NCBI GenBank assembly: GCA_021816695.1 | Contig: JAKAXE010000013.1 | Location: forward strand, 1-44,711 | Source of the DNA: a bacterium | GTDB lineage: Bacteria > Chloroflexota > Dormibacteria > Aeolococcales > Bog-877 | Direction of reading: 5' to 3' | Length of the DNA: 44,711 nucleotides | In this document: positions 32,019 to 41,567 of the stretch, one piece after another | Numbering within the stretch: the first letter of the stretch is position 1 | How the letters are laid out: each line of letters opens with the position of its first letter | Position numbers and translations under genes: made by a program | The notes under the pieces: generated by a model | The model's database searches: none | What the model was told of the DNA's origin: nothing | Seen by the model: the letters and a program-made list of their open reading frames with translations, nothing else

Positions 32019-33342
32019 GGTGGGGAATGGGGCCACCCCTCCTAGGCAGGAGATTCGGAGCGCGGCCCGGGCCGCTCTGCTCCTAGTCGCCGCGGGCGGG
32101 ATCACCGGAGTCCTGAATCTAGTGTTCAATGTCATCGTGGCCCGGGAGGGCGGCGCCTCATACTACGGGGCCATCGGGCCTCTCCTCACCGTGGTCGCGG
32201 TTGTGGGGTTGCTGGCGACTGGATTCCAGTTCGGCATCGCGCGGCATGTTGCGGTTGCGACCAGGCCCCCAAGACAACTGGTCGGGCCGTCCATCCGATC
32301 CGTTCTGCCCTGGGCTGCCGTTGCTCTGCTGCTGGTGGTTCTGTCGTGGCCGCTAGCCGGCTTCCTCCGCCTGCACTCTGTGCTTCCTGTGCTTTTCATA
32401 GGTGTCCTGGCTGCCGTAGGCATCCTCGGATCCGCGGTGGGCGGGCTGCTGGTCGGCCTGCGCCATTTCCGGGTGATTGCAGCTCTTGGAGTTATCTCGG
32501 CCCTGCTCCGGCTGGCGGTGGGTTTCCTAGTGGGCCGCGGGCCAGGGGCGGTGCTCATAAGCCTGCTCGCATCCCTTGCGGCGGTCGTGGCCACGTTCGC
32601 AGGTGGCCTAGCGTTCCTCATTTTTGCAGGGGGCCGGAAAGCGGCGGACGCCACCTCGCCATCGGCACGTGTAACTGCCAGCCCGACCGGGAGTACCGGC
32701 TTTGCCGGCTCACTGATAGCCGCTGCGCTATGGGCAGCATGGGGTCTTCCGGTGCTGTTCGCGCGTCACATGCTCAGCCCCGCTGCAGCGGGAGACTTTG
32801 CGGCTACCCAGCTCGTGGCCGGGGCCTTGATCTGGGGCACGGCGCCGATCGCGACTGCGTTCTTCCCGACGATCGCCCGGCAACGAACCCGCTCGGCCGT
32901 GATCGTCGGCGAGCTCGCCACCCTGGGCATCGCTCTTCCGGGCGCGGCCCTAGTTACGGGAATAGGACCGGTACTGATCTCGCGACTCTACGGAGCCGGA
33001 TTCACGGAGTCCCGTCCGCTCATCGCTGCGCTCGCTATATCAGCTACCGTCACCACCTGTGCCACCTTCGCTGCCTGGTCAGCTTTGGCGTTCAAGAGGC
33101 TTCTTCTCGGGGTCGTGGCGGCCTTGGGCCTGGCAATCGCAATTGAGCTTGTCTGGGACCTCGCCTTGGCCCGCGGCCCTATCACTCTAGCGTTGGGGCC
33201 GGGGGTCTCTCTCCTGCTCGGGGGCGTGTCGTTCGTGGCGGTTGGCAGGCGTCTGTCCTCCACCAGGATGTCGTCCGGCGATCACCGACAGGATGGGCGC
33301 ACCCTGGAGCTGCACGAACCAGCGGGAGTGGGCGAGCAGTGA
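32005..33342 (+). CDS. Wzx-like polysaccharide flippase (MOP/PST superfamily)
   Basis: 445 residues with about 12 to 14 membrane segments in the MATE/PST arrangement. It begins AARAALLLVAAGGITGVLNL then VFNVIVAREGGASYYGAIGP, the classic flippase start in which a helix is followed by the R-x-G-x-x-x-Y/F-G motif. It would flip undecaprenyl-linked repeat units to the outer face of the membrane. The start is uncertain: TTG 32005, GTG 32011 (which overlaps the GT2 stop as GTGACTGA) and GTG 32020 are all in frame, and no good ribosome site decides. It lies in an operon between a GT2 and a GT4 gene; its stop overlaps the next start as GTGA. Confidence 0.85.
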   Translation: MPVTEVGNGATPPRQEIRSAARAALLLVAAGGITGVLNLVFNVIVAREGGASYYGAIGPLLTVVAVVGLLATGFQFGIARHVAVATRPPRQLVGPSIRSVLPWAAVALLLVVLSWPLAGFLRLHSVLPVLFIGVLAAVGILGSAVGGLLVGLRHFRVIAALGVISALLRLAVGFLVGRGPGAVLISLLASLAAVVATFAGGLAFLIFAGGRKAADATSPSARVTASPTGSTGFAGSLIAAALWAAWGLPVLFARHMLSPAAAGDFAATQLVAGALIWGTAPIATAFFPTIARQRTRSAVIVGELATLGIALPGAALVTGIGPVLISRLYGAGFTESRPLIAALAISATVTTCATFAAWSALAFKRLLLGVVAALGLAIAIELVWDLALARGPITLALGPGVSLLLGGVSFVAVGRRLSSTRMSSGDHRQDGRTLELHEPAGVGEQ

Positions 33343-34583
33343 AGATTCTCGCCCTGACATGGAAGCACCCTCAGGACCCGACTGCGGGCGGAGCTGAGAG
33401 GTATCTGGTGGAAGTGACTAGGCGCTGGGCGGACGACGGGCACGAAGTGACGATCTTCGGGCCGAGACGGCCTGCTTCTCACGAGCCTAATGGCGTTGGT
33501 CCTGCCATCAAGGTCAGGTACGTGGGTGAGGGTTCGCGCCTAACGGTCTTCGGGCGGGCCACCAACTACCTCCGAGCTCAAGCAGCCAATTTCGATGCCG
33601 TCTTGGAAACCGTGAGCACCCGCCCCTTCGGGGCCGTGCGCATAGTCGGACGAAAAGCCATCGTGCTGTACCACCAAACCGCAGAGGACGTCTGGAACCA
33701 GGAATTTCGGCTTCCGGTCGCACTTATGGGGCGCTACGTCTTGGAACCTTGGTGGGTTCGAAGGCTCCGTCACGCTGTAATCGTGGCCAATTCCCCGTCC
33801 ACTTCTGCTGCGTTGCAGAGGTTCAGACTACGAGCCCAATACATCGTGCCGCCAGGTTGCGACGCCCCCGACGCAGTCGAAGTCAGAGATGGGCCATCGG
33901 CCCGGCCCCGGCTGCTTTGGATTGGCAGGATGGTTCGCAGCAAGCGACCCGAAGACGCGATCGAGGCGTATAGGCTCGTCCGCGATCGCATTCCGAATGC
34001 CACCATGGACATGGCAGGTTCGGGATACCTCCAAGCCGGGCCCGCGCCGCGAGCTATCCAAGACATAACAATCCACGGGCGGGTGAGCGAGGACGCGAAG
34101 TGCGCGCTCCTTATGGCCGCCGACCTGCTCCTTCTTCCTGGCACGCGAGAGGGCTGGGGCATCGTGGCGATGGAAGCGGCCTCTTACGGGATTCCGGTAG
34201 TCGCCTACGACATCCCTGGCCTTCGCGACGCCGTGGTACACGGCAAGACCGGCCTCCTGGTAACACCGAATCCCTCCGCCCTTGCAAGCGCAGCCCACCG
34301 CGTTCTCACCGATGCCGACCTGTGGCGCCTGCTTTCGCACGGAGCTCGGGAGAGGGCAACTCGCTTCACCTGGGATCAGTGCGCCAGGTCCCTGATGGAT
34401 TGCCTTTCACTCAGCTCCGGCCTCGCTGCCGAAGGTCCTACATCCATCTATCACCATTCGTACGTACCTTCCATGCCAGCGCCTCCGTTTGCCCAGAGCT
34501 TCACCCCAACGGGAGGTCACGCCCCACCGCCCGGTGGTTCACCGGCACCCAGGCCCGCCCACACAAGCTCGACTTCGACGTGA
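33339..34583 (+). CDS. GT4-family glycosyltransferase
   Basis: A GT-B-fold retaining glycosyltransferase. It begins KILALTWKHPQDPTAGGAER, with the glycine-rich donor loop followed by YLVEVTRRWADDGHEVTIF. The C-terminal domain has LLWIGRMVRSKRPEDAIEAY and the E-x7-E region GTREGWGIVAMEAASYGIPV, intact. It probably adds a hexose to the growing repeat unit on the cytoplasmic side. The start is GTG 33339 overlapping the flippase stop as GTGA. After about residue 360 the tail (YHHSYVPSMPAPPFAQSF, then Pro/Ser/Thr-rich) is unlike the family and may read through a former gene end into the disturbed region that follows. Confidence 0.88.
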   Translation: MKILALTWKHPQDPTAGGAERYLVEVTRRWADDGHEVTIFGPRRPASHEPNGVGPAIKVRYVGEGSRLTVFGRATNYLRAQAANFDAVLETVSTRPFGAVRIVGRKAIVLYHQTAEDVWNQEFRLPVALMGRYVLEPWWVRRLRHAVIVANSPSTSAALQRFRLRAQYIVPPGCDAPDAVEVRDGPSARPRLLWIGRMVRSKRPEDAIEAYRLVRDRIPNATMDMAGSGYLQAGPAPRAIQDITIHGRVSEDAKCALLMAADLLLLPGTREGWGIVAMEAASYGIPVVAYDIPGLRDAVVHGKTGLLVTPNPSALASAAHRVLTDADLWRLLSHGARERATRFTWDQCARSLMDCLSLSSGLAAEGPTSIYHHSYVPSMPAPPFAQSFTPTGGHAPPPGGSPAPRPAHTSSTST

Positions 34584-35908
34584 TGAAGAAGCATTGCGCA
34601 ACACCGGTGACGCCCCGTGTCGTGAGCTCGAGTCTGGCTCCAATTCAGCCCGCGCCACCGAAGGGCACCTACCGTCCAGGTAGGCGTCGCTCGCTTTCCG
34701 CGATGGGCCGAGACTGCGTGCCGTGCAAACGTGATCGCTCACGACGGTATGCGCTGACTTGGCCAGTAGATTCCGAATGGATCCTCGGTTGTTTCAGCGC
34801 GTGGCTACTCTGGTGCTGCCGCCGTTGTCCTGCGCTCTAGCTGCTTCTCGACTTGCTGATGAACTTCTCCAGCTGCGGACGTCCGGAGGTCCCCATGAGT
34901 GATCGAGCCATGACTGCAGGGGACCAGCAGGGAGGCCCTTGAAGTGTGTGGCCAAACGGGCCTCGTCTTGCCCGATCGCCACGTGAGGACGTTGAGACCA
35001 GCCCATCCATCGCTGACACCCGGGATCACACCGCATCTGCCTACGCGAGCCAACCGACTCAGACTTCTAGGGGGGCACCCAACGGTAACCTTAGTTGCAT
35101 TCGCCAGCAGTCGCAACGGCCCATGATGGGACCCGTCGACATATTCATGTGTGCCTTTCCGCGACTGATTGTGCCCCGGTTAGTCGAGGCATTCGCTGTC
35201 GTCGGAGCTGAACGTTCTTCGCACCGCTATCCCCGCGCGGCGGCTGCCCCCGTGATTGTGCCGTCCGCCTTTAGTGAACCTGTAACGTGCGTCCATCCCA
35301 CCGAAGTGGTTCATGTCGCCGCGTTCGCTGCGCACCCGAGCACTACCTTCGTCGAGCCTCAGCAAACCCAGCGCCACCGTTTCGTGGCGCGAATTTGCCC
35401 CCTCGCGCCAGGCCACTGCCCCGGATGCACTAGGGCCACCGCCGCGCAGTCGGACCACAAACCCAACCGGTTCCATGTCGCTCCTTTGGGCGCTAATCCC
35501 AATAGTTCGGCGAACGCCTGGCTTGCGCTCTCCGGGGCGGGCACTCGCCTTGCCATTGATTATGCCGCGTCTCTCCACCTTTACGATGAGGATCACAAGC
35601 ACGAGCCTGCGTTCTGCGTGACGGAGAATCGCTCCGTTTCGGGCCCGGCCCTGTTCCTCGCGGGTCCCAGGTCCAGGGCATGGGGTTACATGTCGGGCGG
35701 CGATGGCCCCGCCATTCGCACGCTCAGCTTGGCGACCACCAGTCGGGCGGTCAGTGTGTGACCTTCAACCCCGGACTGCCCACTGCTGCCGGCACCAAAG
35801 TCGTAGGGAGCCGCGGAATCAAGGGACCGGGCTTGTAATGTTCGATTCGAGCGGGGAAAGCTTCGGGCTCGCAACTTGGCCAGTGCCCACGTACCTTGAA
35901 GGTGCCGC
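34584..35908. other. 1.3-kb stretch with no convincing gene inside the polysaccharide locus
   Basis: Open frames exist on both strands (for example 34946-35761 plus and 35180-35602 minus), but their products are unlike proteins, rich in His/Arg/Ser/Pro without hydrophobic cores, and lack ribosome sites. Base composition is less GC-biased than in the left half of the window. No insertion-sequence ends or module repeats are recognised. It may be the scar of deleted or decayed genes, in keeping with the odd tail of the GT4 gene just before it. Confidence 0.45.
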
Positions 35909-36691
35909 GTGCCACCTGCCGAGCTGCGCGCCACCGCAACTTTCGACGTGTTGAGAACCGCTTCGGATCGGGTGCGGGCGGCTCCTTGCTGGCGCGATAA
36001 GTTCAGCCGCCATTCATCCGTAGTCGCATCTATCATCGGTTTGCTCATTGCCGCTGTTCTCTTGGAGGGCCTCATCACTAGCGGATGGAGCTTCGTCAGT
36101 GAGGTCCTCGCCCCTCCGCACATCGAAGTCGAGGCGTACGGGCTGCTCCCCGCAGCGCCGCGCTCAAATAGGGTGGCTATGGACTTTGACGGTGGCCGAG
36201 CGTCTGAAGCGGTGTTAGTGGTTCTCCGCAGCATTCATGCCAAGGGCGTGCTTGCCGAACGAGTGCGTGTGTGGGCTGCGCCCAGTCAGGCGCATAGGGC
36301 CGCCTGCGCGTCCGAGACGCTAGCAGTCGTATTCGGAGACCAGACTGCCGCCGTACTTCTGCCTTGCAGCGGGCCCATCGTTTTAGGCAAGATCGACGTT
36401 ACGGTCGGCAAATGGAGCAGCCCCCTATACAGCGGCCCTCCGCTGGCTTTCCTGCGATGGCACCGCGGATCCGGCGAGGTTCGGGCGCGACTGACTAATC
36501 CTTTCCCGCAGACGACAGCTTCTGCTTTGCTGGTGGTGGGCTTTTTCAGCCGAAATGGATCCATTGTCGGAGCCGGCGAGAGGTCAGTACCGGGGCTTCA
36601 GGTTGGAAAGACGCAAGACACGATCCTTCCCCTCCAGTTCGGATCTGACCCTGCGGTCGCTCACGCAGCCGTGTTCGAGGAGCGCGCATGA
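35909..36691 (+). CDS. Membrane-anchored protein of unknown function
   Basis: 260 residues with one membrane segment (SVVASIIGLLIAAVLLEGLI, about residues 37-56) and a C-terminal extracytoplasmic domain that looks beta-rich, for example VLVVLRSIHAKGVLAERVRV and ALLVVGFFSRNGSIVGAG. No family is recognised. It is supported as a real gene by the four-base ATGA overlap with the AftD-like gene. The GTG at 35909 has GAAGG nine to ten bases upstream; shorter starts nearer the membrane helix are possible. Position suggests it assists the 753-residue membrane enzyme, perhaps in glycan handling outside the membrane. That is inferred from order only. Confidence 0.65.
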   Translation: MPPAELRATATFDVLRTASDRVRAAPCWRDKFSRHSSVVASIIGLLIAAVLLEGLITSGWSFVSEVLAPPHIEVEAYGLLPAAPRSNRVAMDFDGGRASEAVLVVLRSIHAKGVLAERVRVWAAPSQAHRAACASETLAVVFGDQTAAVLLPCSGPIVLGKIDVTVGKWSSPLYSGPPLAFLRWHRGSGEVRARLTNPFPQTTASALLVVGFFSRNGSIVGAGERSVPGLQVGKTQDTILPLQFGSDPAVAHAAVFEERA

Positions 36692-38949
36692 GAAGGGTCA
36701 TCGATCCCACCTTCCTTTACGCGCCACAACGGCCACCCACCGGCGTCGGTCGGCCCCGTAGCTCCCACCGGTGGTTGCGGCAGCTTCCATCAGCGTTGCT
36801 GGTCTTCGCGTGTCTAGTCCCCCTTTTCACTTGGTGGCGCGGCCACCAGCTCGTTTGGGGACTGGACGGTTCCTTCCCGATAAGCATCGCCGACGTGAAC
36901 CGGTACTTCCACCTGGGCAGCGCCGCGTACGCTGCCCCTGATGCCAGGAAGTTGAGCTTCCTGCTTCCTTGGGGCGTTGTGCTGCGCGCCTGGGAAGCGG
37001 CCGGGCTTCCCTGGAACGCGGGCACGGCGCAGCGGATCTACGAAATCGGAATGCTGCTCGCATCGGCTTTTGGTGCGCGGCTGCTCATTCGTGAATGGCT
37101 GCCAGAAGTGGGGGAGGCGGCCGTAACGGTTGGCGCCCTATTCTATGCGTATAACGCTTATGCGTTGACTACCGTTTGGACTTCTCAGTCTTACCTAATC
37201 GTCCACTACTCCCTTCTTCCCGCGCTAGTCTTGCTCTTCACTTGGGCCATTGTGAGGGGCAGTCCGCTACAGTGGTCGGCAGCGGGCGTCGGTTGGGCCC
37301 TGCTAATGTCGCCGGCCTACATCACCACACCGCTAGTTGTCACCGACTTCGGTGTGCTCGCATTCGTCGGGATGTGGGCGCGCTTTGCGCGGGGCGTCCC
37401 CTCGGGCCGGGTCGCAGTCGCCGGCACGTGGATCCTCGCGGCCTGGGCGCTTTGCAGCCTGTACTGGATAGTACCACTCCTACAAAACTTCGGAGTCACC
37501 TTCCAGCAAGGGATCGCATCAATCTCTGGAGTTCAGTCCGCTGCTCTTTTCCGCCTGAACAGTGCGCCCCTACTGTCCGCGTTGCGCCTCGGAGGGTACT
37601 GGGGGCTGACCGCGTTCCTCCAGGGCAGCGCATACTACCCGTGGGTGTCGTGGAGAACCCCATTCGTAGACCTCGTTGCGTACGTCCCGGTCTCGTATGC
37701 TGCGGTCGCGCTCGGCACTACTGGCACCAGGTTTGCCGTGGCGCGTACGGAGGCTACGCAGCGTACACTGGTCGTCCTTGGGGTCGGCCTAGCACTCCTT
37801 TTGCTGTTGGTGACAGGCGCTTACAATCCTCTTGGGTCTCTCAAGGTTGAGCTCTTCACAGCTATTCACCTTTTGCCCGAGTTCCGCAGCGTCTACCAGC
37901 GGTTCATGGAGTACATGCCTCTCGTCATCGCGCCACTTATGGCTGCAGGCGTGGAGACGGTAGCAACAGGGCTAGGGCGCAGGTTGTCTCCTCGCTCTCC
38001 CTTGCGGACGCTGGGAGTCGGTACTGCCTTTGCGATAGCATTCCTGGCAATCGTTTTAGTTCCATTCCCGCTCTGGAGTGGCGCTTTGTACGCTGGATCG
38101 GGGCTTTTGCCGTCCAACCGCCTATCGATACCACCGGCGTACCTGGACATGACAGCGAAGTTGCCTCCAACATCGCAGGCGGCATTGTTGACGCTGCCTA
38201 TCGGCACAACAAACATTGCGTATCTTCGTTGGAGTGGAGGTGCTTCTGGCTTTCGAGGAATCCAACCCTTATCCTTCATGACAGCGCTGCCCGTCATCGA
38301 CCAAGCGCCAGATGGGTCCAGAGTCAGGACTGTCTTGATAGAGGGGCTTGCCCACCGGCATCTATGTTCCGCACTCGAGCAGTTGAATGTCGCGTTCATT
38401 GCCTTCGAGTCGGATGCCGATGCTGCCGTAATGAGGGCCATCGGAGGTTACATCGGTACACCCCTCGATGGTACGGCCTCGACTCTGAGATCGGCTCCCT
38501 GCCTGGTAAGGGCGGACGCGGCGCCAGGGCTTGTCCTGTATCGGGACGATCAGTTCGTTCCCCGGCTAGTGTCTTTCGCTAACGCCTTGGGAGGACCCTC
38601 CGTCCCGGCGCGCTACGTCGTCCACCCTGGTGACGTGGTGAGCGTCGAGGCTCCGAGTCGTCCGTATCGGTACCTTCTACTCAACGAGCCTAATGACGGC
38701 GGCTGGACGCTCGACGGGGCTTCGCCAGTCTCAGGTCACGACATTACCGCCTTTAGGTTGCGCAGAGGTCGCCTCTTATTAATAGATGGGACTACTACCG
38801 AGATGCGCCTGCTGTTGGGTCTGGCGCTCGCCATGGTGGTGGGTACCAGCGCGTGGATCTTTTTGGGGCGCCTTAGCGGTTTGAGTAGACGCTCCCGCCG
38901 CGCGTCGCAGGGCGTTGACCGGGACCGCGCCACGGAGACACGCACGTGA
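36688..38949 (+). CDS. AftD/DUF3367-like large polytopic membrane protein (putative GT-C glycosyltransferase)
   Basis: 753 residues with about eleven to thirteen membrane helices, a large soluble C-terminal domain (about residues 480-715) and a last helix (LLLGLALAMVVGTSAWIFLG). After the first helix comes WGLDGSFPISIADVNRYFHL, a loop with acidic residues where GT-C enzymes keep their catalytic base. The layout resembles the N-terminal part of actinobacterial arabinofuranosyltransferase AftD (DUF3367), which adds sugars to envelope polysaccharide from a lipid donor. The segment LLPEFRSVYQRFMEYMPLVI parallels LLGAYREPEKWSELW in the protein at 29100. The start ATG overlaps the preceding stop (ATGA), and the stop overlaps the epimerase start (GTGA). 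Confidence 0.75.
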   Translation: MRRVIDPTFLYAPQRPPTGVGRPRSSHRWLRQLPSALLVFACLVPLFTWWRGHQLVWGLDGSFPISIADVNRYFHLGSAAYAAPDARKLSFLLPWGVVLRAWEAAGLPWNAGTAQRIYEIGMLLASAFGARLLIREWLPEVGEAAVTVGALFYAYNAYALTTVWTSQSYLIVHYSLLPALVLLFTWAIVRGSPLQWSAAGVGWALLMSPAYITTPLVVTDFGVLAFVGMWARFARGVPSGRVAVAGTWILAAWALCSLYWIVPLLQNFGVTFQQGIASISGVQSAALFRLNSAPLLSALRLGGYWGLTAFLQGSAYYPWVSWRTPFVDLVAYVPVSYAAVALGTTGTRFAVARTEATQRTLVVLGVGLALLLLLVTGAYNPLGSLKVELFTAIHLLPEFRSVYQRFMEYMPLVIAPLMAAGVETVATGLGRRLSPRSPLRTLGVGTAFAIAFLAIVLVPFPLWSGALYAGSGLLPSNRLSIPPAYLDMTAKLPPTSQAALLTLPIGTTNIAYLRWSGGASGFRGIQPLSFMTALPVIDQAPDGSRVRTVLIEGLAHRHLCSALEQLNVAFIAFESDADAAVMRAIGGYIGTPLDGTASTLRSAPCLVRADAAPGLVLYRDDQFVPRLVSFANALGGPSVPARYVVHPGDVVSVEAPSRPYRYLLLNEPNDGGWTLDGASPVSGHDITAFRLRRGRLLLIDGTTTEMRLLLGLALAMVVGTSAWIFLGRLSGLSRRSRRASQGVDRDRATETRT

Positions 38950-40055
38950 GCAAGCGCAGGCTCTGCTACGTTATCGGCACCCGCCCTGAGGTAATCCGGT
39001 CGGCTGCCATATTTCGAGCGTTCGACAGTGGATACCCGCAGGTTGTCGTCGACCTACTCAACAGTGGACAGCACTTTGATCCGTCGATGATGTCCCAACT
39101 CTCGGAGGAGGTTGGGCTGCGGACGCCGACGCGGACACTCCCCACTCCGCTCGGCAGGCAGAGTAAGCGCTTCGCCGCCATGGTCATGAATATGGTTGAT
39201 GTACTGGAGGAGGGACGGTACGATGCGGTCGTTGTCTATGGGGATACCGACTCATCACTGGCGGGAGCACTTGCCGGCGTGAAGACTCGCACCCCCGTCG
39301 TCCATATTGAGGCCGGCTGCCGCAGCGGGGACATGCGAATGCAGGAAGAAATCAATCGACGGCTTATCGACCACGTGAGTGCTCTCGACCTAGCGGTCTC
39401 CGAAAACTGCCTCGCCAACCTCCGTGCTGAGGCTGTGCCCGGTCACCTAGTTATGACAGGTGACCCACAATATGACGTTTTCTGGGAGCACCGACCGGCC
39501 GTGACAGGGCCAACTGGGCCTATCCCGAGGGGGTTCGTGACGATGCACCGAGCAGAGAACGTCGACGATACCTCCTTTCTTTGGAAGGTGTTTGCAGCGC
39601 TCGAGAGTTTTGGCGAGAGGACCAGTACGGTGTTCACTTGGGCATCTCACCCGCGAACGTCTGCCTTCCTATGCACCCTGCCCTTGTCGCCCTGGGTGCA
39701 GATCCTGCAGCCCTTGCCGTATCGAGAAACACTTCAACATCTAGCTCAGGCGAGCGTCTGCCTGACCGACTCCGGAGGGCTTCAGAAGGAAGCTTTCTGG
39801 CTCCGCACTCCGTGCGTAACCATGCGTTCGTCTACTGAGTGGGTGGAGACCGTCGCTGTCGGTGCGAACGTACTCTGCCCCGCCCCAGAAGACCTTGACG
39901 AGGCGCTCGCAAGTGCGATCAGCGCGAGAAGGAGAGTACGTTGGACAGTGGACCCATATGGCGGGGCAGGGAGCTCTCAGCGAGCGGCGGCAGTGATTGT
40001 TGAATGGCTGGATGGGGACGGAGGTGCTGGATGGCGAAGATCGATATCGCAGTGA
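38946..40055 (+). CDS. UDP-N-acetylglucosamine 2-epimerase (WecB/WbpI family)
   Basis: A non-hydrolysing UDP-GlcNAc 2-epimerase of the GT-B fold, interconverting gluco and manno forms of a UDP-HexNAc derivative. Motifs seen: IGTRPEVIRSA at the N-terminus, SGQHFD, YGDTDSSLAGALAG, HIEAGCRS, the EINRRLIDH block, MHRAENVDD, SHPRT and TDSGGLQKEAFWL. The 369 residues are typical. Because the next three genes are WbpB-, WbpD- and WbpE-like, I favour WbpI (UDP-GlcNAc3NAcA 2-epimerase) over WecB, but sequence alone does not separate them. The GTG start overlaps the preceding stop; the end overlaps the oxidoreductase start by 25 bases. Confidence 0.9.
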   Translation: MSKRRLCYVIGTRPEVIRSAAIFRAFDSGYPQVVVDLLNSGQHFDPSMMSQLSEEVGLRTPTRTLPTPLGRQSKRFAAMVMNMVDVLEEGRYDAVVVYGDTDSSLAGALAGVKTRTPVVHIEAGCRSGDMRMQEEINRRLIDHVSALDLAVSENCLANLRAEAVPGHLVMTGDPQYDVFWEHRPAVTGPTGPIPRGFVTMHRAENVDDTSFLWKVFAALESFGERTSTVFTWASHPRTSAFLCTLPLSPWVQILQPLPYRETLQHLAQASVCLTDSGGLQKEAFWLRTPCVTMRSSTEWVETVAVGANVLCPAPEDLDEALASAISARRRVRWTVDPYGGAGSSQRAAAVIVEWLDGDGGAGWRRSISQ

Positions 40056-41023
40056 TCGGGCTCGGCGTGATGGGGAGTCAGCACCTGCGTATCCTGCGCG
40101 AACTAGATGACTTCAACATCGTCGGCGCCTACGATCCAGACACATCGGTTGCGGAGCGGGCGCGACGAGGTCACCCCGGGCTTACCATGGCATCGCATGT
40201 CAAGGAGCTCCTGGAGGCTGGGATCGGCGCCGCGATCATCGCCAGTCCGTCAACCGCTCACGCCGACCTAGCTGCTTCACTGGTCGAGCAGGGGATCAAC
40301 GTGCTCGTCGAAAAGCCCGTAGCCGCCGACGTGGAGCAGGCTATGCTGCTAAGCACAGTGGCCGGAACCACAGCCTCTCGCATTCTCGTTGGCCACATCG
40401 AGCGCTTCAACCCAGCCGTCCGAGGGCTAAAGGATTTCGTAAGACGAGGATCCTTAGGGCAGGTCGTCTCGATTTCGGCCAGCCGGGTCGGAGTCGCGCG
40501 CCCGGCCGTACCCTCGACTGACGTTGTTTTGGATCTTGCTATTCACGACATCGACGTGATTCGGTTTTTATTGGAGCAGCCTGTACGAGTTCTCGGCGCC
40601 AGCGGGGGGTCGCTTCCTGGCAACGCCCAACTGGACTACTCCCATGTGCTCTTGGCTTGCGGGTCCGCTACTGGTGCGGTCGAAGCTAATTGGATTACCC
40701 CACGCAAGCGGCGTGCTCTTTTCGTCACGGGCACGGAGGGGTTCGCCGAACTCGATTACATCCATCAAGCGGTGCGCACATACAGGGGCAAAAGTGAGTT
40801 GATCGGCGACGGAGCAGACCTATACCACTGCATGTCGCAGACGTCGGAGGCCGAGGTGTTGCCAGTTGCTAGGCGCGAGCCACTACGGGCCGAGCTGGAG
40901 CATTTCGCAGCCTACATTCGGGGCGAGGAGGGTCCAGTGATCACTTTGGACGAAGCGATCGACGCGCTGGTTTGTTGCGTCGAAGCGAGCCGACTAATTC
41001 GGGACTCCGGCCATGATAGGTGA
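40031..41023 (+). CDS. Gfo/Idh/MocA oxidoreductase, WbpB-like UDP-GlcNAcA 3-dehydrogenase
   Basis: An NAD-dependent sugar-nucleotide oxidoreductase of 330 residues. It has the Rossmann motif AVIGLGVMGSQHLRIL, the catalytic EKPVA (VLVEKPVAADVEQ), HIERFNPA and LAIHDIDVIRFLL with the conserved His-Asp. Followed by WbpD- and WbpE-like genes, it most likely oxidises C3 of UDP-N-acetylglucosaminuronate to prepare for transamination. I use ATG 40031 because GGAGGT lies a few bases upstream and the protein then begins MAKIDIAVIGLG. The start lies inside the end of the epimerase gene, so translation is coupled. The stop overlaps the acetyltransferase start by 11 bases. Confidence 0.88.
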   Translation: MAKIDIAVIGLGVMGSQHLRILRELDDFNIVGAYDPDTSVAERARRGHPGLTMASHVKELLEAGIGAAIIASPSTAHADLAASLVEQGINVLVEKPVAADVEQAMLLSTVAGTTASRILVGHIERFNPAVRGLKDFVRRGSLGQVVSISASRVGVARPAVPSTDVVLDLAIHDIDVIRFLLEQPVRVLGASGGSLPGNAQLDYSHVLLACGSATGAVEANWITPRKRRALFVTGTEGFAELDYIHQAVRTYRGKSELIGDGADLYHCMSQTSEAEVLPVARREPLRAELEHFAAYIRGEEGPVITLDEAIDALVCCVEASRLIRDSGHDR

Positions 41024-41567
41024 CTCTTCGCCCATGGTCGCTCCGACCGCCATCGTCGAGAGTGGGGCACAGATTGCTGACGGCGCCCGCATATGGCACC
41101 ATGCACACGTTCGTAGTGAGGCCGTGATTGGGCCGCAAGTCATTTTAGGTGAAGGCGTCTTCGTCGATACTGGCGTCGTTGTAGGCGCCTGCGCGAAGGT
41201 TCAGAACGGAGCACAGCTCTTCGCGCCCGCTATCGTTGGGGAAGGCGTCTTCATCGGACCCGGCGCTATCCTGACGAATGACATCTACCCCCGAGCCATC
41301 GACGCTATCGGGACGATGCTGGGCGCGGCCGACTGGAATCGGATAGGGTGCCGCATCGAACGTGGAGCTTCTCTAGGCGCAGCCTCCACGATCGTGTGCA
41401 CCGAAGTCGGCGAGTGGGCATTGGTCGGGGCTGGTAGTGTGGTCGTAAAGCCGGTGCCGCCCCACGCGCTGGTCGTTGGTGTGCCGGCTCGCCGGATCGG
41501 ATGGGTGTGCTATTGCGGAAAGCGATGCGCTAAGGAATGTGCTACTTGCGGATGGACTGTCAAGTGA
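41013..41567 (+). CDS. WbpD-like UDP-amino-sugar N-acetyltransferase with C-terminal zinc ribbon
   Basis: A left-handed beta-helix acetyltransferase of 184 residues that would acetylate the 3-amino group of UDP-GlcNAc3NA-uronate. Hexapeptide repeats run from about residue 10 to 130 (PTAIVESGAQIADGARIWH, VILGEGVFVDTGVVVGACAK). The WbpD/WlbB-type ILTNDIYPRA segment and the closing VVGVPARRIGWVC follow. The C-terminus carries a cysteine cluster (CYCGKRC...CATC), as in many WbpD relatives, probably binding zinc. The start is ATG 41013, inside the oxidoreductase end. The stop overlaps the aminotransferase start as GTGA. Confidence 0.9.
   Translation: MIGDSSPMVAPTAIVESGAQIADGARIWHHAHVRSEAVIGPQVILGEGVFVDTGVVVGACAKVQNGAQLFAPAIVGEGVFIGPGAILTNDIYPRAIDAIGTMLGAADWNRIGCRIERGASLGAASTIVCTEVGEWALVGAGSVVVKPVPPHALVVGVPARRIGWVCYCGKRCAKECATCGWTVK

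Noticed and set aside
34946-35761. Long plus-strand frame of 271 codons in the gene-free region.
   Set aside because: No ribosome site, no hydrophobic pattern, His/Arg/Pro/Ser-rich; overlapping frames on the other strand are equally long.
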